From: Streptomyces tauricus
GTDB taxonomy: Bacteria; Actinomycetota; Actinomycetes; Streptomycetales; Streptomycetaceae
Direction: 5' to 3'
Assembly (NCBI RefSeq): GCF_014650955.1
Contig: NZ_BMVY01000006.1
Coordinates: forward strand, 186,001-250,000
DNA length: 64,000 bases
The notes under the pieces were generated by a model. It did not search any database and was not told where the DNA came from. It saw nothing but the letters and a program-made list of their open reading frames with translations. The translations under genes were made by a program, and so were the position numbers. Every line of letters starts with the position of its first letter. Position 1 is the stretch's first letter. This document shows positions 30,775 to 39,001 of the stretch, piece after piece.

Positions 30775-31767
30775 CTACCAGGCGAAGGCCTCCGGGGACG
30801 GGCCCGGACCCGGGAAGATCTCGTCCAGGCCGGCCAGGACCTCGTCGCTCAGCTCCAGCTCGACGGCTCGCAGCGCGGATTCCAGCTGCTCGGCGGTGCG
30901 CGGGCCGACGATCGGGCCCGTGACGCCGGGCCGGGTCAGCAGCCAGGCCAGCGCCGCTTCGCCCGGCTCGATGCCGTGCTTGTCGAGCAGGTCCTCGTAC
31001 GACTGGACCCGCGCGCGGCCCGCGGGGTCGGCGAGGGTTTCGGCGGCCCGGCCGCTCGCCCGGCGCCCGCCCTGGATCTCCTTCTTGAGGACACCGCCCA
31101 GCAGACCGCCCTGCAGCGGCGACCACGGGATGACGCCGAGCCCGTACTCCTGCGCGGCCGGGATGACCTCCATCTCGGCGCGGCGCTCGGCGAGGTTGTA
31201 GAGGCACTGCTCGCTGACGAGGCCGATCGTGCCGCCGCGGCGGGCGGCGATCTCATTGGCCTGTGCGATCTTGTAGCCGGGGAAGTTGGAGGACCCGGCG
31301 TACAGGATCTTGCCCTGCTGGACCAGGACGTCGATGGCCTGCCAGATCTCCTCGAACGGGGTGTCGCGGTCGATGTGGTGGAACTGGTAGATGTCGATGT
31401 AGTCGGTGCCCAGCCGCTTCAGGCTGGCGTCCACCGCCCGCCGGATGTTGAGCGCGGACAGCTTGTCGTGGTTGGGCCAGGCGTCGCCGTCGGCGGCCAT
31501 GTTGCCGTACACCTTGGTGGCGAGCACGGTCCGGTCGCGGCGGCCGTCGCCCTGGGCGAACCAGGAGCCGACGATTTCCTCGGTACGGCCCTTGTTCTCG
31601 CCCCAGCCGTACACGTTGGCGGTGTCGAAGTAGTTGATGCCCGCGGCCAGCGCCGCGTCCATGATGGCGTGGCTGTCGGCCTCGTCCGTCTGCGGCCCGA
31701 AGTTCATGGTGCCGAGGACGAGCCGGCTGACCTTGAGTCCTGTGCGTCCCAGCTGCGTGTACTTCAT
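30775..31767 (-). CDS. Aldo/keto reductase
   Basis: A 330-residue NADPH-dependent AKR of the TIM-barrel family. The catalytic tetrad is visible as Asp 48 and Tyr 53 (FDTANVYGWG), Lys 85 (LATKVYG) and His 130 (YQFHHID). PLQGGLLGGVL and IVGPRTAEQLE bind the cofactor. It is most like the YajO/YghZ-type general aldehyde reductases. The substrate is unknown and no linked pathway genes are nearby. Confidence 0.92.
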   Translation of the reverse strand: MKYTQLGRTGLKVSRLVLGTMNFGPQTDEADSHAIMDAALAAGINYFDTANVYGWGENKGRTEEIVGSWFAQGDGRRDRTVLATKVYGNMAADGDAWPNHDKLSALNIRRAVDASLKRLGTDYIDIYQFHHIDRDTPFEEIWQAIDVLVQQGKILYAGSSNFPGYKIAQANEIAARRGGTIGLVSEQCLYNLAERRAEMEVIPAAQEYGLGVIPWSPLQGGLLGGVLKKEIQGGRRASGRAAETLADPAGRARVQSYEDLLDKHGIEPGEAALAWLLTRPGVTGPIVGPRTAEQLESALRAVELELSDEVLAGLDEIFPGPGPSPEAFAW

Positions 31768-31839
31768 GGTTCACAGCCAACGTGGTCGAGTGCGCTCTAG
31801 GCAACACCACGCTCTGGGGTGACCCCCGGTCGGAGGGGG

Positions 31840-32283
31840 TTACTCGCCGAACTCGTCGAAGTCCATGTTCGCTATGGCCAGGTTGCAGTGCATCTCGTGC
31901 GGGGTCTCCAGGGCCGGTATGCGGTACGGCTCGGTTTCCTCCTCCGGGTCGGGGCTCACCGCGAGGAGTGTCGGTTCCGCGCCCCGCATGCTGGCGCGGT
32001 CCGCGAGGAAGACCACCGGCCACCCGCACTCGGCGGGAGCCTCCCCGTCCTCGGGCGCGGTGAGGGCGGCGAGGACGTCGGCGGGGGTCGCGTCGGCCCA
32101 CACCGGGTCGTCCACGCGGACGATGTCCTCCTTGGAACGGCCGTTGTCCTCGTCGTCCTCGTCGAAGACCCACGGCTTGTCGAGGGCGGCCAGCACCCGC
32201 TGCCAGGCGTCGTCGTCCCGGTAGTCGGTGCGGACGAGCAGCAGGGGCGGGTAGTCGGCGTCGGTCTTCGGCAGCACGCGCAC
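31840..32283 (-). CDS. DUF6924-like acidic protein
   Basis: A 147-residue acidic soluble protein beginning MRVLPKTDADYPPLLLVRTDY, with the block VVFLADRASM in the middle and an acidic tail (NMDFDEFGE). This matches the pattern of the actinobacterial DUF6924 family. GTG 32283 follows GGAAAG at 11 bases. Function unknown; Streptomyces carry such genes in accessory regions. Confidence 0.65.
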   Translation of the reverse strand: MRVLPKTDADYPPLLLVRTDYRDDDAWQRVLAALDKPWVFDEDDEDNGRSKEDIVRVDDPVWADATPADVLAALTAPEDGEAPAECGWPVVFLADRASMRGAEPTLLAVSPDPEEETEPYRIPALETPHEMHCNLAIANMDFDEFGE

Positions 32284-32661
32284 GGATCAGCACTCTTTCC
32301 AACGGGCGGCGTCGGGGGCCGCGTTGACGGTGCTTCGAAGCGTAGGGGGCGGGTCTGACAATCCGAGGTCGAGGCGGAGCCGGAGGTGGGCGCGGGCGCC
32401 GGGGTGGTGGCGGCGTCGAATCCGTCGCTGCCGCTTGCCGTGATGTCGGATCTGGCGTGGCATCGGGGCTGACGAGTCGTGGGTCCGGACGGTCCACGGG
32501 GCCAGTGAGGTCAGGCAGCCCGCCCTCGGCCGGCCACCGCATGAAGGAGGTGCGCTTGCGGCGTTTGATCGCGTCTTCGAGTTCGGTGTCCACTGGGGCG
32601 ACCCTGCTGGTTGTGCCGAGGATCTTCGTCGCGCCGGGAGGCTTCTCGTAGCTCCGCGACT
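32284..32661. other. Gap with possible gene remnant
   Basis: A minus-strand frame from GTG 32593 reads like a short protein start (MDTELEDAIKRRKRTSFMRW) but then turns into Pro-rich low-complexity sequence and runs on into the DUF6924 gene without a stop. I regard it as a relic or chance frame. Confidence 0.25.
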
Positions 32662-33174
32662 TCAGAGAATTCGCTGGGGGGCGTCCGGATGGCAGATGCC
32701 GATGTGGTGCTCGCCGAGAGCCTCCCGGTAGGCCTGCAGATCGTCGAGATCGGTGGTGACGATCAGGGCTCTGCCGTGATGGGCGGCGATCACGAGCACC
32801 AACGCGTCCACGACGTCGAAGTCCTTCTTCGCGGGAAGCTTGGCCCGGGCACCGAGCACGCCCACGCGCTTGCCGTCGGCCTCCGTATGTCCCGCCACGC
32901 ACGGCCGACAGGCGTGGAGCGGGTCGTCCCATCCTTTGGCGGTGAACAGCGGGGCCCGTGAGTCCCGGGCCGCATACACCGTGCACCCCGCGAGCACAGG
33001 CTTGAGGCAGGTGTAGTTCCCGGCTCCGGGCCGCCAGACCTGCCCGAGCACGGGCAACGGGACGATGGGCCGGTGCCCCCCGCGACGAAGGATCTCCTGG
33101 TGCAGGCTCACGGCCTTCTTCCGGCCCTGCTCCAGATGGATCAGCATCCCGGCGTCGTAGACCACAGCTGTCAT
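32662..33174 (-). CDS. PIN-domain toxin candidate
   Basis: A 170-residue protein with a PIN-like pattern: VVYDAGMLIHLE at the N-terminus, DVVDALVLVIAA and IVTTDLDDLQAY at the C-terminus supply the acidic residues expected to bind metal for RNA cleavage. It is longer than the usual 130-140-residue VapC because of a central Cys-containing insert (HACRPCVAGH). Its ATG overlaps the antitoxin stop by 4 bases (ATGA), so translation is coupled. Confidence 0.75.
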   Translation of the reverse strand: MTAVVYDAGMLIHLEQGRKKAVSLHQEILRRGGHRPIVPLPVLGQVWRPGAGNYTCLKPVLAGCTVYAARDSRAPLFTAKGWDDPLHACRPCVAGHTEADGKRVGVLGARAKLPAKKDFDVVDALVLVIAAHHGRALIVTTDLDDLQAYREALGEHHIGICHPDAPQRIL

Positions 33175-33497
33175 GCGACGCCCCTGTGCCTGGTGCTCGA
33201 ACCGAAGAAGGCGTCCAGGGAGGCGGAGATCTCCTCGCGCTCGGCGTCCGGTACCGAGTCCTGCCCGTGCTCCTCCGGCGGCCTGCCGGTCGTGGCGTCC
33301 TGCGCCTCCGTCTCGGCGATCAGGTCGTCGAGGGGTGCGAAGGTCCGGGCGACCTGGTCGTCGTGCGCCATTGCGACGCCCACCGCGGCCATGACGTACG
33401 TACTGACATCGGCTCCCGCCGCTTCCGCGTAGGAGCGGATGCGTTCTTTGGTCTCCGGGTCCGTGGCAAAGGTGATCATGCTGCGCTTTGCGGCCAT
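33171..33497 (-). CDS. Antitoxin candidate of PIN toxin
   Basis: A 108-residue protein starting MAAKRSMITFATDPETKERI, a ribbon-helix-helix-like strand and helix, followed by an acidic C-terminal tail (EREEISASLDAFFG) of the type that wraps a toxin. It is the first gene of the pair with the PIN protein and would be expected to repress the operon. ATG 33497 is preferred over longer open frames. Confidence 0.7.
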   Translation of the reverse strand: MAAKRSMITFATDPETKERIRSYAEAAGADVSTYVMAAVGVAMAHDDQVARTFAPLDDLIAETEAQDATTGRPPEEHGQDSVPDAEREEISASLDAFFGSSTRHRGVA

Positions 33498-33601
33498 GCG
33501 CTCAACGTACAACACCTTTGTACGCGCCGGCACGCGAAACGTGGGGGCTGTGCATGAGCGGTCCGGGGTATGGCTGTCTCCAAGCAGATGAGGGGATCGG
33601 T

Positions 33602-34486
33602 GTGGAACCAGTAGAACTCCGTCGTGCCGTCGCGGCAGGGCGTGCGGCCGCCTCGGAGCTGGGTCTACGGGTCGGCGAGGTGATCGTCGTCCACAACTCG
33701 GACCGGGTGGCCCTGCGCCTGACCGGCTGCGAGGTGCTGGCCCGGGTCGCGCCGCTCGGGCACCTGGCCGACTCCGAGTTCGAGGTGGAGGTCGCACGCC
33801 GTCTCACCGACGCCGACGCCGGCCTCGACGCTCCGGTGGCCGAGCTCGACCCCCGGGTCGCGCCCCGTGTCCATCTGCGGGACGGCTTCGCCATCTCGCT
33901 CTGGACCTACTACGAACCCATGGGACCGGAGATCGCCCCGGCCGCCTACGCGGACGCGTTCACGCGACACCACGCGGCCCTGCGGCGGGTCGATCTGGCC
34001 GCCGCGCCGCATTTCAGCGACCGGGTCGCCGTGGCACTGAGAGAGGTCGACGACCGCGAACGGTCCCCCGAGCTGTCCGGTGCCGACCGGGAACTCCTCA
34101 GCGCCACGCTCGCTGAACTGGCCGCCGCGATCGCCTCCGGCGGTGCCGGCGGTGCCGGCGGTTCCGGCGGCGCCGGTGAGCAGTTGCTGCACGGCGAGCC
34201 GCACCCGGGGAACCTCCTGAATACGAGGCGAGGGCCGCTCTTCGTCGACCTCGGCACGTGTTGCCGGGGACCGGTCGAGTTCGACCTCGCCCATGCGCCT
34301 GAGGAAGTGGGACGGCTCTATGCGGGGGCCGACCCCGACCTCGTGCACCGGTGCCGCGCCCTGAACTGGGCGATGTTCTCGGCCTGGCGCTGGCGCCGCG
34401 ACGACCAGATGCCCGACCGGGACCACTGGAGAGCGGAGGGGCTCGAACGGGTCCGTACCGCCCTCGATCAGTGCGGGTTGGGCTGA
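33602..34486 (+). CDS. APH-family phosphotransferase-like protein
   Basis: A 294-residue kinase-like protein. The catalytic loop is LLHGEPHPGNLL and the metal-binding motif is FVDLGT. In most aminoglycoside kinases the first motif is HxD; here Glu replaces Asp, as in some macrolide-kinase-like relatives. A Gly/Ala/Ser run (about 180-196) precedes it. GTG 33602 follows GAGGGG at about 8 bases; ATG 33554 is also in frame. The substrate is unknown, and resistance should not be assumed. The gene overlaps the DUF397 gene tail by 19 bases. Confidence 0.78.
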   Translation: MEPVELRRAVAAGRAAASELGLRVGEVIVVHNSDRVALRLTGCEVLARVAPLGHLADSEFEVEVARRLTDADAGLDAPVAELDPRVAPRVHLRDGFAISLWTYYEPMGPEIAPAAYADAFTRHHAALRRVDLAAAPHFSDRVAVALREVDDRERSPELSGADRELLSATLAELAAAIASGGAGGAGGSGGAGEQLLHGEPHPGNLLNTRRGPLFVDLGTCCRGPVEFDLAHAPEEVGRLYAGADPDLVHRCRALNWAMFSAWRWRRDDQMPDRDHWRAEGLERVRTALDQCGLG

Positions 34487-34686
34487 CGGCTTCCGACCGC
34501 GACCGCGTACGGGAGGAAGGCGGCCCATGTCGCCCGGGCGATGGTGAGTGTGGGGGCGTTGGGGGTTTTGGAGTCGCGGATGTGGATCGTGGGGAGGGAG
34601 GTGGTCTGGGGTATGGCTATCTCAAGGCATTCGCCGCCCTGGCTGCCGCTGTAGCTGCTCTTGAACCACTTGAGGTCCGTTTTCAT
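34468..34686 (-). CDS. DUF397 protein
   Basis: A 72-residue member of the DUF397 family: LKWFKSSYSGSQGGECLEIA and IHIRDSKTPNAPTLTIARATW are the two signature blocks. Its ATG overlaps the end of the XRE regulator (ATGA), the standard arrangement of these pairs in Streptomyces. DUF397 proteins are thought to act with the regulator, in some cases as antitoxin-like partners. Confidence 0.93.
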   Translation of the reverse strand: MKTDLKWFKSSYSGSQGGECLEIAIPQTTSLPTIHIRDSKTPNAPTLTIARATWAAFLPYAVAVGSRQPNPH

Positions 34687-35495
34687 AGTGCGTCTGCCAC
34701 TCGTTCGATCAACTTCGTCGACTCCTCGGGGCTGAGTGCCTGAGCTCGCAGAATGCCATACTGCGCGAAAAGGTCTCCCAGGTTGGGCTGTTGGTCCACG
34801 AAGTAGCCTCCGCCGGGGCCCTCGACGTATGCGAGTCGGTCGCGCTCGGCGGTTTCCACCAGGATCATCGGACCGTTCAGCCCGGCGTGGACCTCGCGGT
34901 TGTGCGGCATCACCTGGATCCCGACGTTGCGCCGTTGCCCGAGTTCAAGCATGTGGCTCAGCTGTTCTTTGAGGGCCGCGGGGCCGCCCAGAGGTCGCGT
35001 CAGTGTGTGCTCCTCCAGTACGAAGTCGACGAGCGGTGCGGGCTTGCGCTGCAGGACTTTCTGACGTTCGAGGCGGGCCGACACTCGGGCCTCGACCTCG
35101 TCGTCCTCCAATGGCGGGCAGTGGCAGTTGAAGATCGCGCGTGCGTATCCCTCCGCCTGGAGCATCCCGGGAACCACATGGTTCGCGTACATGCTGATGG
35201 CGGCGGCCTTCGCTTCCAACTCGGCGTAGTCCTCGAACCATGTGGGGAAGCGACTGGTCTGCAACTGCTTGCCCGCCGTGAGAAGTGCACCTTGTGCACC
35301 TAGTGCCTCATCCGCGATCGCGACGAGTCGTCCCTTGGGAGGCCGTTCACCTCGCTCCACCATCGCCACTTGGGACTTGGAATAGCCGACCTGCCCACCC
35401 AACCCCTCCTGCGTCATCCCGGCCCGTTCGCGGAAGAACCGCAGCAACGAGCCGAACATCTCCAGGTTGCTGGAACTCTGTTCACCGGCGTGCAC
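34683..35495 (-). CDS. XRE-type regulator with DUF5753 (Scr1 family)
   Basis: A 270-residue regulator: an N-terminal HTH (LLRFFRERAGMTQEGLGGQV, about residues 12-68) and a C-terminal DUF5753 ligand or partner domain (PGMLQAEGYARAIF, IQVMPHNREVHAGLNGPMIL). GTG 35495 is chosen for the GGGGAGG 5 bases upstream. It forms an operon with the DUF397 gene. Three GTGCAC sites overlap its start, so it is probably autoregulated. Confidence 0.92.
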   Translation of the reverse strand: MHAGEQSSSNLEMFGSLLRFFRERAGMTQEGLGGQVGYSKSQVAMVERGERPPKGRLVAIADEALGAQGALLTAGKQLQTSRFPTWFEDYAELEAKAAAISMYANHVVPGMLQAEGYARAIFNCHCPPLEDDEVEARVSARLERQKVLQRKPAPLVDFVLEEHTLTRPLGGPAALKEQLSHMLELGQRRNVGIQVMPHNREVHAGLNGPMILVETAERDRLAYVEGPGGGYFVDQQPNLGDLFAQYGILRAQALSPEESTKLIERVADAL

Positions 35496-35525
35496 AACGA
35501 CCTCCCCAAGTGCACAGACGTGCAC
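35490..35525. promoter_or_regulatory. GTGCAC operator array before XRE regulator
   Basis: GTGCAC occurs at 35490, 35510 and 35520, i.e. 20 and 10 bases apart, on one face of the helix. The first overlaps the GTG start codon. Another pair (35285 and 35294) lies inside the gene. Confidence 0.55.
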
Positions 35526-35578
35526 GGACCGCGCGTAACCCTGGTCACAGTATGTGAGCGGCCGTAAGCATTTGCTCC

Positions 35579-35998
35579 ATGAACTCGGAAATCGCGTCGG
35601 GCAGGGTGCACCCCTGGATCCCGGCCTCCGGCCACAGCCTCCGCCACGCCGGCATCCACTTCGACGCCGTTCGCATCGCGGGCGTCCTCGCAGAACAAGT
35701 GGCGTACGACCTCATCGAGTTCACGGACTTCCAGGCGGGCCCGATCGTCCGCGGGTCAACAGGCTGCCGGTACATGTACTTCCTGTTGCCCCCGCAAAGT
35801 GCCACGGGCCACCGCTGGCCCGCCGGCGTGCGGGCGCTGGGCCGGGACGCGCGGGGATGGGCGTACGTGGGGGTGCCCGCGCTGGACGGGCTGACCTGGC
35901 CGTTGGACTGGCGGTCGGAGTCGACGCCCGAAGTGCCGTTCGTGGACGCGGGGTTGCTCGCGGAAGTCGTGAGTCGTGTGATCAGTCATGTACGGTGA
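35579..35998 (+). CDS. Hypothetical protein next to XRE regulator
   Basis: A 139-residue soluble protein beginning MNSEIASGRVHPWIPASGHS. Aromatic and Gly-rich blocks (GCRYMYFLLP, GWAYVGVPALDGLTWPLDW) suggest a compact beta fold. It is divergent from the XRE/DUF397 operon with a shared 83-bp region, an arrangement common for such accessory genes. Function unknown. Confidence 0.65.
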   Translation: MNSEIASGRVHPWIPASGHSLRHAGIHFDAVRIAGVLAEQVAYDLIEFTDFQAGPIVRGSTGCRYMYFLLPPQSATGHRWPAGVRALGRDARGWAYVGVPALDGLTWPLDWRSESTPEVPFVDAGLLAEVVSRVISHVR

Positions 35999-36103
35999 CC
36001 GCGTAATCACACTCTGTGCTCATCCGTGTACGGAGCGGTCCCCGGAGGTGCTACCAACACCGCCCGAGGACCTTCACTACCAGTGGAGAGACGTCCACCA
36101 GAA

Positions 36104-37054
36104 ATGCTTCGCCATGCTATCGCGCCGGTCCGGCGCTACACGAAGGCTTCGCACGACGTCGTACGACACCCGCAACTCAACAGCGACGCGAAGGTCCTGC
36201 TGCTGTACGTGCAGGGGTTGCCGGAGGACTCCGCCCCCAAGCCGCTCAGCGAGTACGCGGGCAGGCTGGGCCTGAAGGGCCGGGCGTACCAGAAGGCCAA
36301 GCAACTCCTCACCGAATGCGGTTACTTGCACGAGTGGCGTGAGCAGGGCGTGCGGGGCCGCTGGGTCACGGAACAGCTCCTCGCCAACGTCACCCTCACG
36401 CGTGAGGAGGCGACCAGGTCCCGGGAGGGAGAGGCGGCGGCGGTGGCAGCCCCACCGAGTGAGCGTCCGCCGACGGTCGGCGGGCCGGGGGACCGGTCGG
36501 TCGGTGACTGTCCCCCGAAAGAAGAACTGGAAGAGAAGAACCTTCCCCACCCCCCACCCGAAGACGACACGCCGCCGTCCGATCTGGCCGAGGCGGAAGG
36601 CGTGTTGCTGTCCCTGCGGTACGTGAACCGGGACCTGCTCCTGGGCGTGCGTGAGGCCCGGCTGCTGGCCGCCGCGGCAGCGGAGTGGCTGCGCAGAGGC
36701 GTCACGGCGGCGGACCTCCGGCGCGCCCTGACGACCGGCCTGCCCGCCGACGGCATCCGTTCGGCTGTCGGCTTCCTGCGCCACCGCCTGCTCCAGAAGC
36801 TCCCGGCGGCGAGGGCTCAGGCCCTGACTCCCGTACCGCCGCCCGAACGGCCCGCCGCCCCGGCCCGGCGGCTCCTGGTGACCTGCCCGGGACCAGGCAC
36901 CGAACACGTCTTCCGCCCGCGCGCCGAAGAGACCCACTGCTCCCGCTGCCGCACGACCGCCACATACGAGTCAACACTCCACCCGGTCCCGGTCCCGGTC
37001 CCGGTCCCCGAACCGTGGCGGACGCGCGTACAGAAGTGCGTCTCCGGTGGGTAG
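36104..37054 (+). CDS. Helix-turn-helix protein with C-terminal zinc-ribbon-like motif
   Basis: A 316-residue protein. Residues 1-95 form a winged-helix-like domain (HPQLNSDAKVLLLYVQGLP, AGRLGLKGRAYQKAKQLLTECGYL) like those in replication-initiator or phage-type regulators. The middle is a Pro/Glu-rich linker, residues 165-245 are helical, and the end has CPGPGTEHVF and HCSRCR, a possible zinc site, then a PVPVPVPVPEP run. ATG 36104 is chosen, but the ribosome site is distant. Its role is unknown; it could be a regulator or a plasmid-derived replication protein. Confidence 0.65.
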   Translation: MLRHAIAPVRRYTKASHDVVRHPQLNSDAKVLLLYVQGLPEDSAPKPLSEYAGRLGLKGRAYQKAKQLLTECGYLHEWREQGVRGRWVTEQLLANVTLTREEATRSREGEAAAVAAPPSERPPTVGGPGDRSVGDCPPKEELEEKNLPHPPPEDDTPPSDLAEAEGVLLSLRYVNRDLLLGVREARLLAAAAAEWLRRGVTAADLRRALTTGLPADGIRSAVGFLRHRLLQKLPAARAQALTPVPPPERPAAPARRLLVTCPGPGTEHVFRPRAEETHCSRCRTTATYESTLHPVPVPVPVPEPWRTRVQKCVSGG

Positions 37055-37109
37055 TGCGTCATACGCTGCTGCCGCAGCGGAGACGGCGGCCTCGGAGAGG
37101 AGCAGGGAC

Positions 37110-37451
37110 ATGGCGGCATGGAGCGACATCCTTCAGGAGGCGCGTGAGGCCGTGGGCTTCGGCGGGGAGGTGGTTCCGCGCAACCTCGAGGGAATCCGGG
37201 CCGCCGTCCGCTCCGACCGGCTGCCGGACCTCGACGCCGAACTGGCGACCCTCTCCGAGGGTTCCGCCTTCGAGGCGTTTCTCGACCACTGGTGGACGCA
37301 GGCGCTCGTCGACGCCGCCCCGGACGCCGACGCCCAGGCTGTCGCGATCGACTTCGCCGACCTCGCGACCGCGCTGCGAGCGAGGTCGACCGGCGGCGGA
37401 ACGCTCACACAGGCCGAGGTCGAGGACATGTTGAGGGGCAGGACCTCATGA
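37110..37451 (+). CDS. Hypothetical helical protein, 113 aa
   Basis: An acidic, helical 113-residue protein beginning MAAWSDILQEAREAVGFGGE. ATG 37110 lies behind GAGGAG. It starts 55 bases after the HTH protein and may share its transcript. I recognise no family. The C-terminal helix (LTQAEVEDMLRGR) and acidic centre resemble small partner or antitoxin-like proteins, but that is only an impression. Confidence 0.6.
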   Translation: MAAWSDILQEAREAVGFGGEVVPRNLEGIRAAVRSDRLPDLDAELATLSEGSAFEAFLDHWWTQALVDAAPDADAQAVAIDFADLATALRARSTGGGTLTQAEVEDMLRGRTS

Positions 37452-37547
37452 GGCTCACGATCATCTGAGAACCGGCTGCGGCGGCCGGCCTGCGACGCCT
37501 CACGTCACGTGACGGAGAAGCGACGAAACCTCTCGTCCAGGCCGAGC

Positions 37548-38135
37548 TCAGTCCCGGGGAAACTCGTCCGTCTTGAGCGTGAGGCCGAGGACCGTGTTCG
37601 TCATGTCGATGTCCGCGCCGAATGTGACGGAGAGCTCCGTGAAGTACTCCCCGTCCTTGGGCTGCGTGTAGAGATGGCACTTGCCCTGGTACGGGTCGAC
37701 GATGAGGTAGACGGGTACCTCGGCGACGGCGTACGCGGTCTTCTTGGGGCCGTAGTCGTTAGGGGCGGTTCCTCTGGAGATGACCTCGGCGACGAACTCG
37801 ACGTCCTGGTAGCGCCAGTAACCGGTGTCGGGCTTGGCGGCCCCCTCGGCCATCAACGTGACATCGCTGGCGAAGCCGTTGAGCTGGCCCGGGTAGTCGA
37901 CACGGACGTCGGACTTCACGCGCTTCCGCGGGTACTTGGTCCGGAGTTGCTCGAAGAGGTCCGCGATGATCTCCCAGTGAGTGTCCCGCTGCGGCGACAT
38001 GAAGATGGCCCCCTCGACGATCTCAACCTTGTATCCCTCGGGGACGGGCATCCGCTCCAGCTGCTCGAACAGCATGTCGAGCGTCAGGCCCTTGCTCTCG
38101 TCGGCCATCTCGATCCTGTCTTCAAGGACGGTCAT
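37548..38135 (-). CDS. Uma2/DUF820-type putative endonuclease
   Basis: A 195-residue member of the Uma2 (DUF820) family with a PD-(D/E)xK nuclease fold. The expected catalytic residues are in FASDVTLM (Asp) and FVAEVISRGTAPNDYGPKKTAY (Glu and Lys); VPVYLIVDPYQ is the family's following strand. ATG 38135 follows GGAGG. Streptomyces genomes carry dozens of such genes; biological roles are largely unknown. Confidence 0.88.
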   Translation of the reverse strand: MTVLEDRIEMADESKGLTLDMLFEQLERMPVPEGYKVEIVEGAIFMSPQRDTHWEIIADLFEQLRTKYPRKRVKSDVRVDYPGQLNGFASDVTLMAEGAAKPDTGYWRYQDVEFVAEVISRGTAPNDYGPKKTAYAVAEVPVYLIVDPYQGKCHLYTQPKDGEYFTELSVTFGADIDMTNTVLGLTLKTDEFPRD

Positions 38136-38221
38136 CGTGGCGCTCCTCCCCGGCTGCCCTCGGACGAGTACAGCCGCGCGGTACAACGATACGTACGGTG
38201 ACCAGGAGCCGGCTGATCCGG

Positions 38222-38914
38222 TCAGGCGGATTCGGCCAGGTGGGATTCGTAGGGGCCACCCACGCCCCACCCTTGGTGCATCGCCTCCGCGAACGCCGCC
38301 GCCAGTTTGTGTTCGCCTGCCGCGTTGGGGTGGGTGCCGTCGTACGTGTCCGTGTGGATGTTGTACCCGTGGGGGAGCGAGGCCAGCAGGAGCGGGGAGT
38401 TCGGCTCGTCCAGGTTCGCCGCCGTCTTCGCCAGCAGGTCGTTGAAGAGGGCGACCTCCCGGGCGAAGGGGGCGTCCGACTCCGCCCTGATGTTCGGGAT
38501 CACCGGGAGAAGGACCATCGAGATACGCGGGTTCGCCGAACGGGCCGCCGCGATGAAGGCGTGGACGTTCTCGGACGTCTGGGTCGCGTTCGTGTAGAAG
38601 CCGAGGTCTATCAGGCCGAGGGAGACCAGGAGCACGTCCGCGCGGGAGTCCCGTACCGCGTCGGCGATCAGCGGACTCAGGTGGTGCCAGCCCTCGCCCC
38701 AACCGGCGAGGTGGGCACGGGGGAAGTCCGGGTCGGCGTACTCGTACGAGTCGGCGGCGCCCGTCGCCTTGTCGTACAGCGTCTCCCGGGGGCCGACCAG
38801 CCGGAACGGGCCCCCGTGCGTCACGCGCAGGTGCTGCCACATCCGGTAGCGCCACGTGTGTTCGCCGGCGCTTCCGATCGTCATGGAATCACCGACTGGC
38901 ATGAACCTGAGCAT
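38222..38914 (-). CDS. SGNH/GDSL-type hydrolase
   Basis: A 230-residue SGNH esterase. Block I is MPVGDSMTIG with the catalytic Ser, and block V is DGTHPN with the Asp-His pair. Block III, normally GxND, reads GLIDLG here, so the oxyanion Asn appears to be replaced. There is no signal peptide, which suggests an intracellular enzyme. Starts at 38935 (GTG), 38914 and 38902 (ATG) are all possible; I use 38914. Confidence 0.82.
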   Translation of the reverse strand: MLRFMPVGDSMTIGSAGEHTWRYRMWQHLRVTHGGPFRLVGPRETLYDKATGAADSYEYADPDFPRAHLAGWGEGWHHLSPLIADAVRDSRADVLLVSLGLIDLGFYTNATQTSENVHAFIAAARSANPRISMVLLPVIPNIRAESDAPFAREVALFNDLLAKTAANLDEPNSPLLLASLPHGYNIHTDTYDGTHPNAAGEHKLAAAFAEAMHQGWGVGGPYESHLAESA

Positions 38915-39001
38915 CCGCTCATGATGGACGATCACCGGCGGGGCCGGGGTGTGAAGCTGGACACGCCCGCCGAACCGGCGGCGGGGTGGCAGGCTGGGGG
39001 C

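Noticed and set aside
31253..32986. 577-codon minus-strand frame across the AKR, DUF6924 and PIN genes
   Set aside because: It overlaps three supported genes in another frame and has shadow composition.
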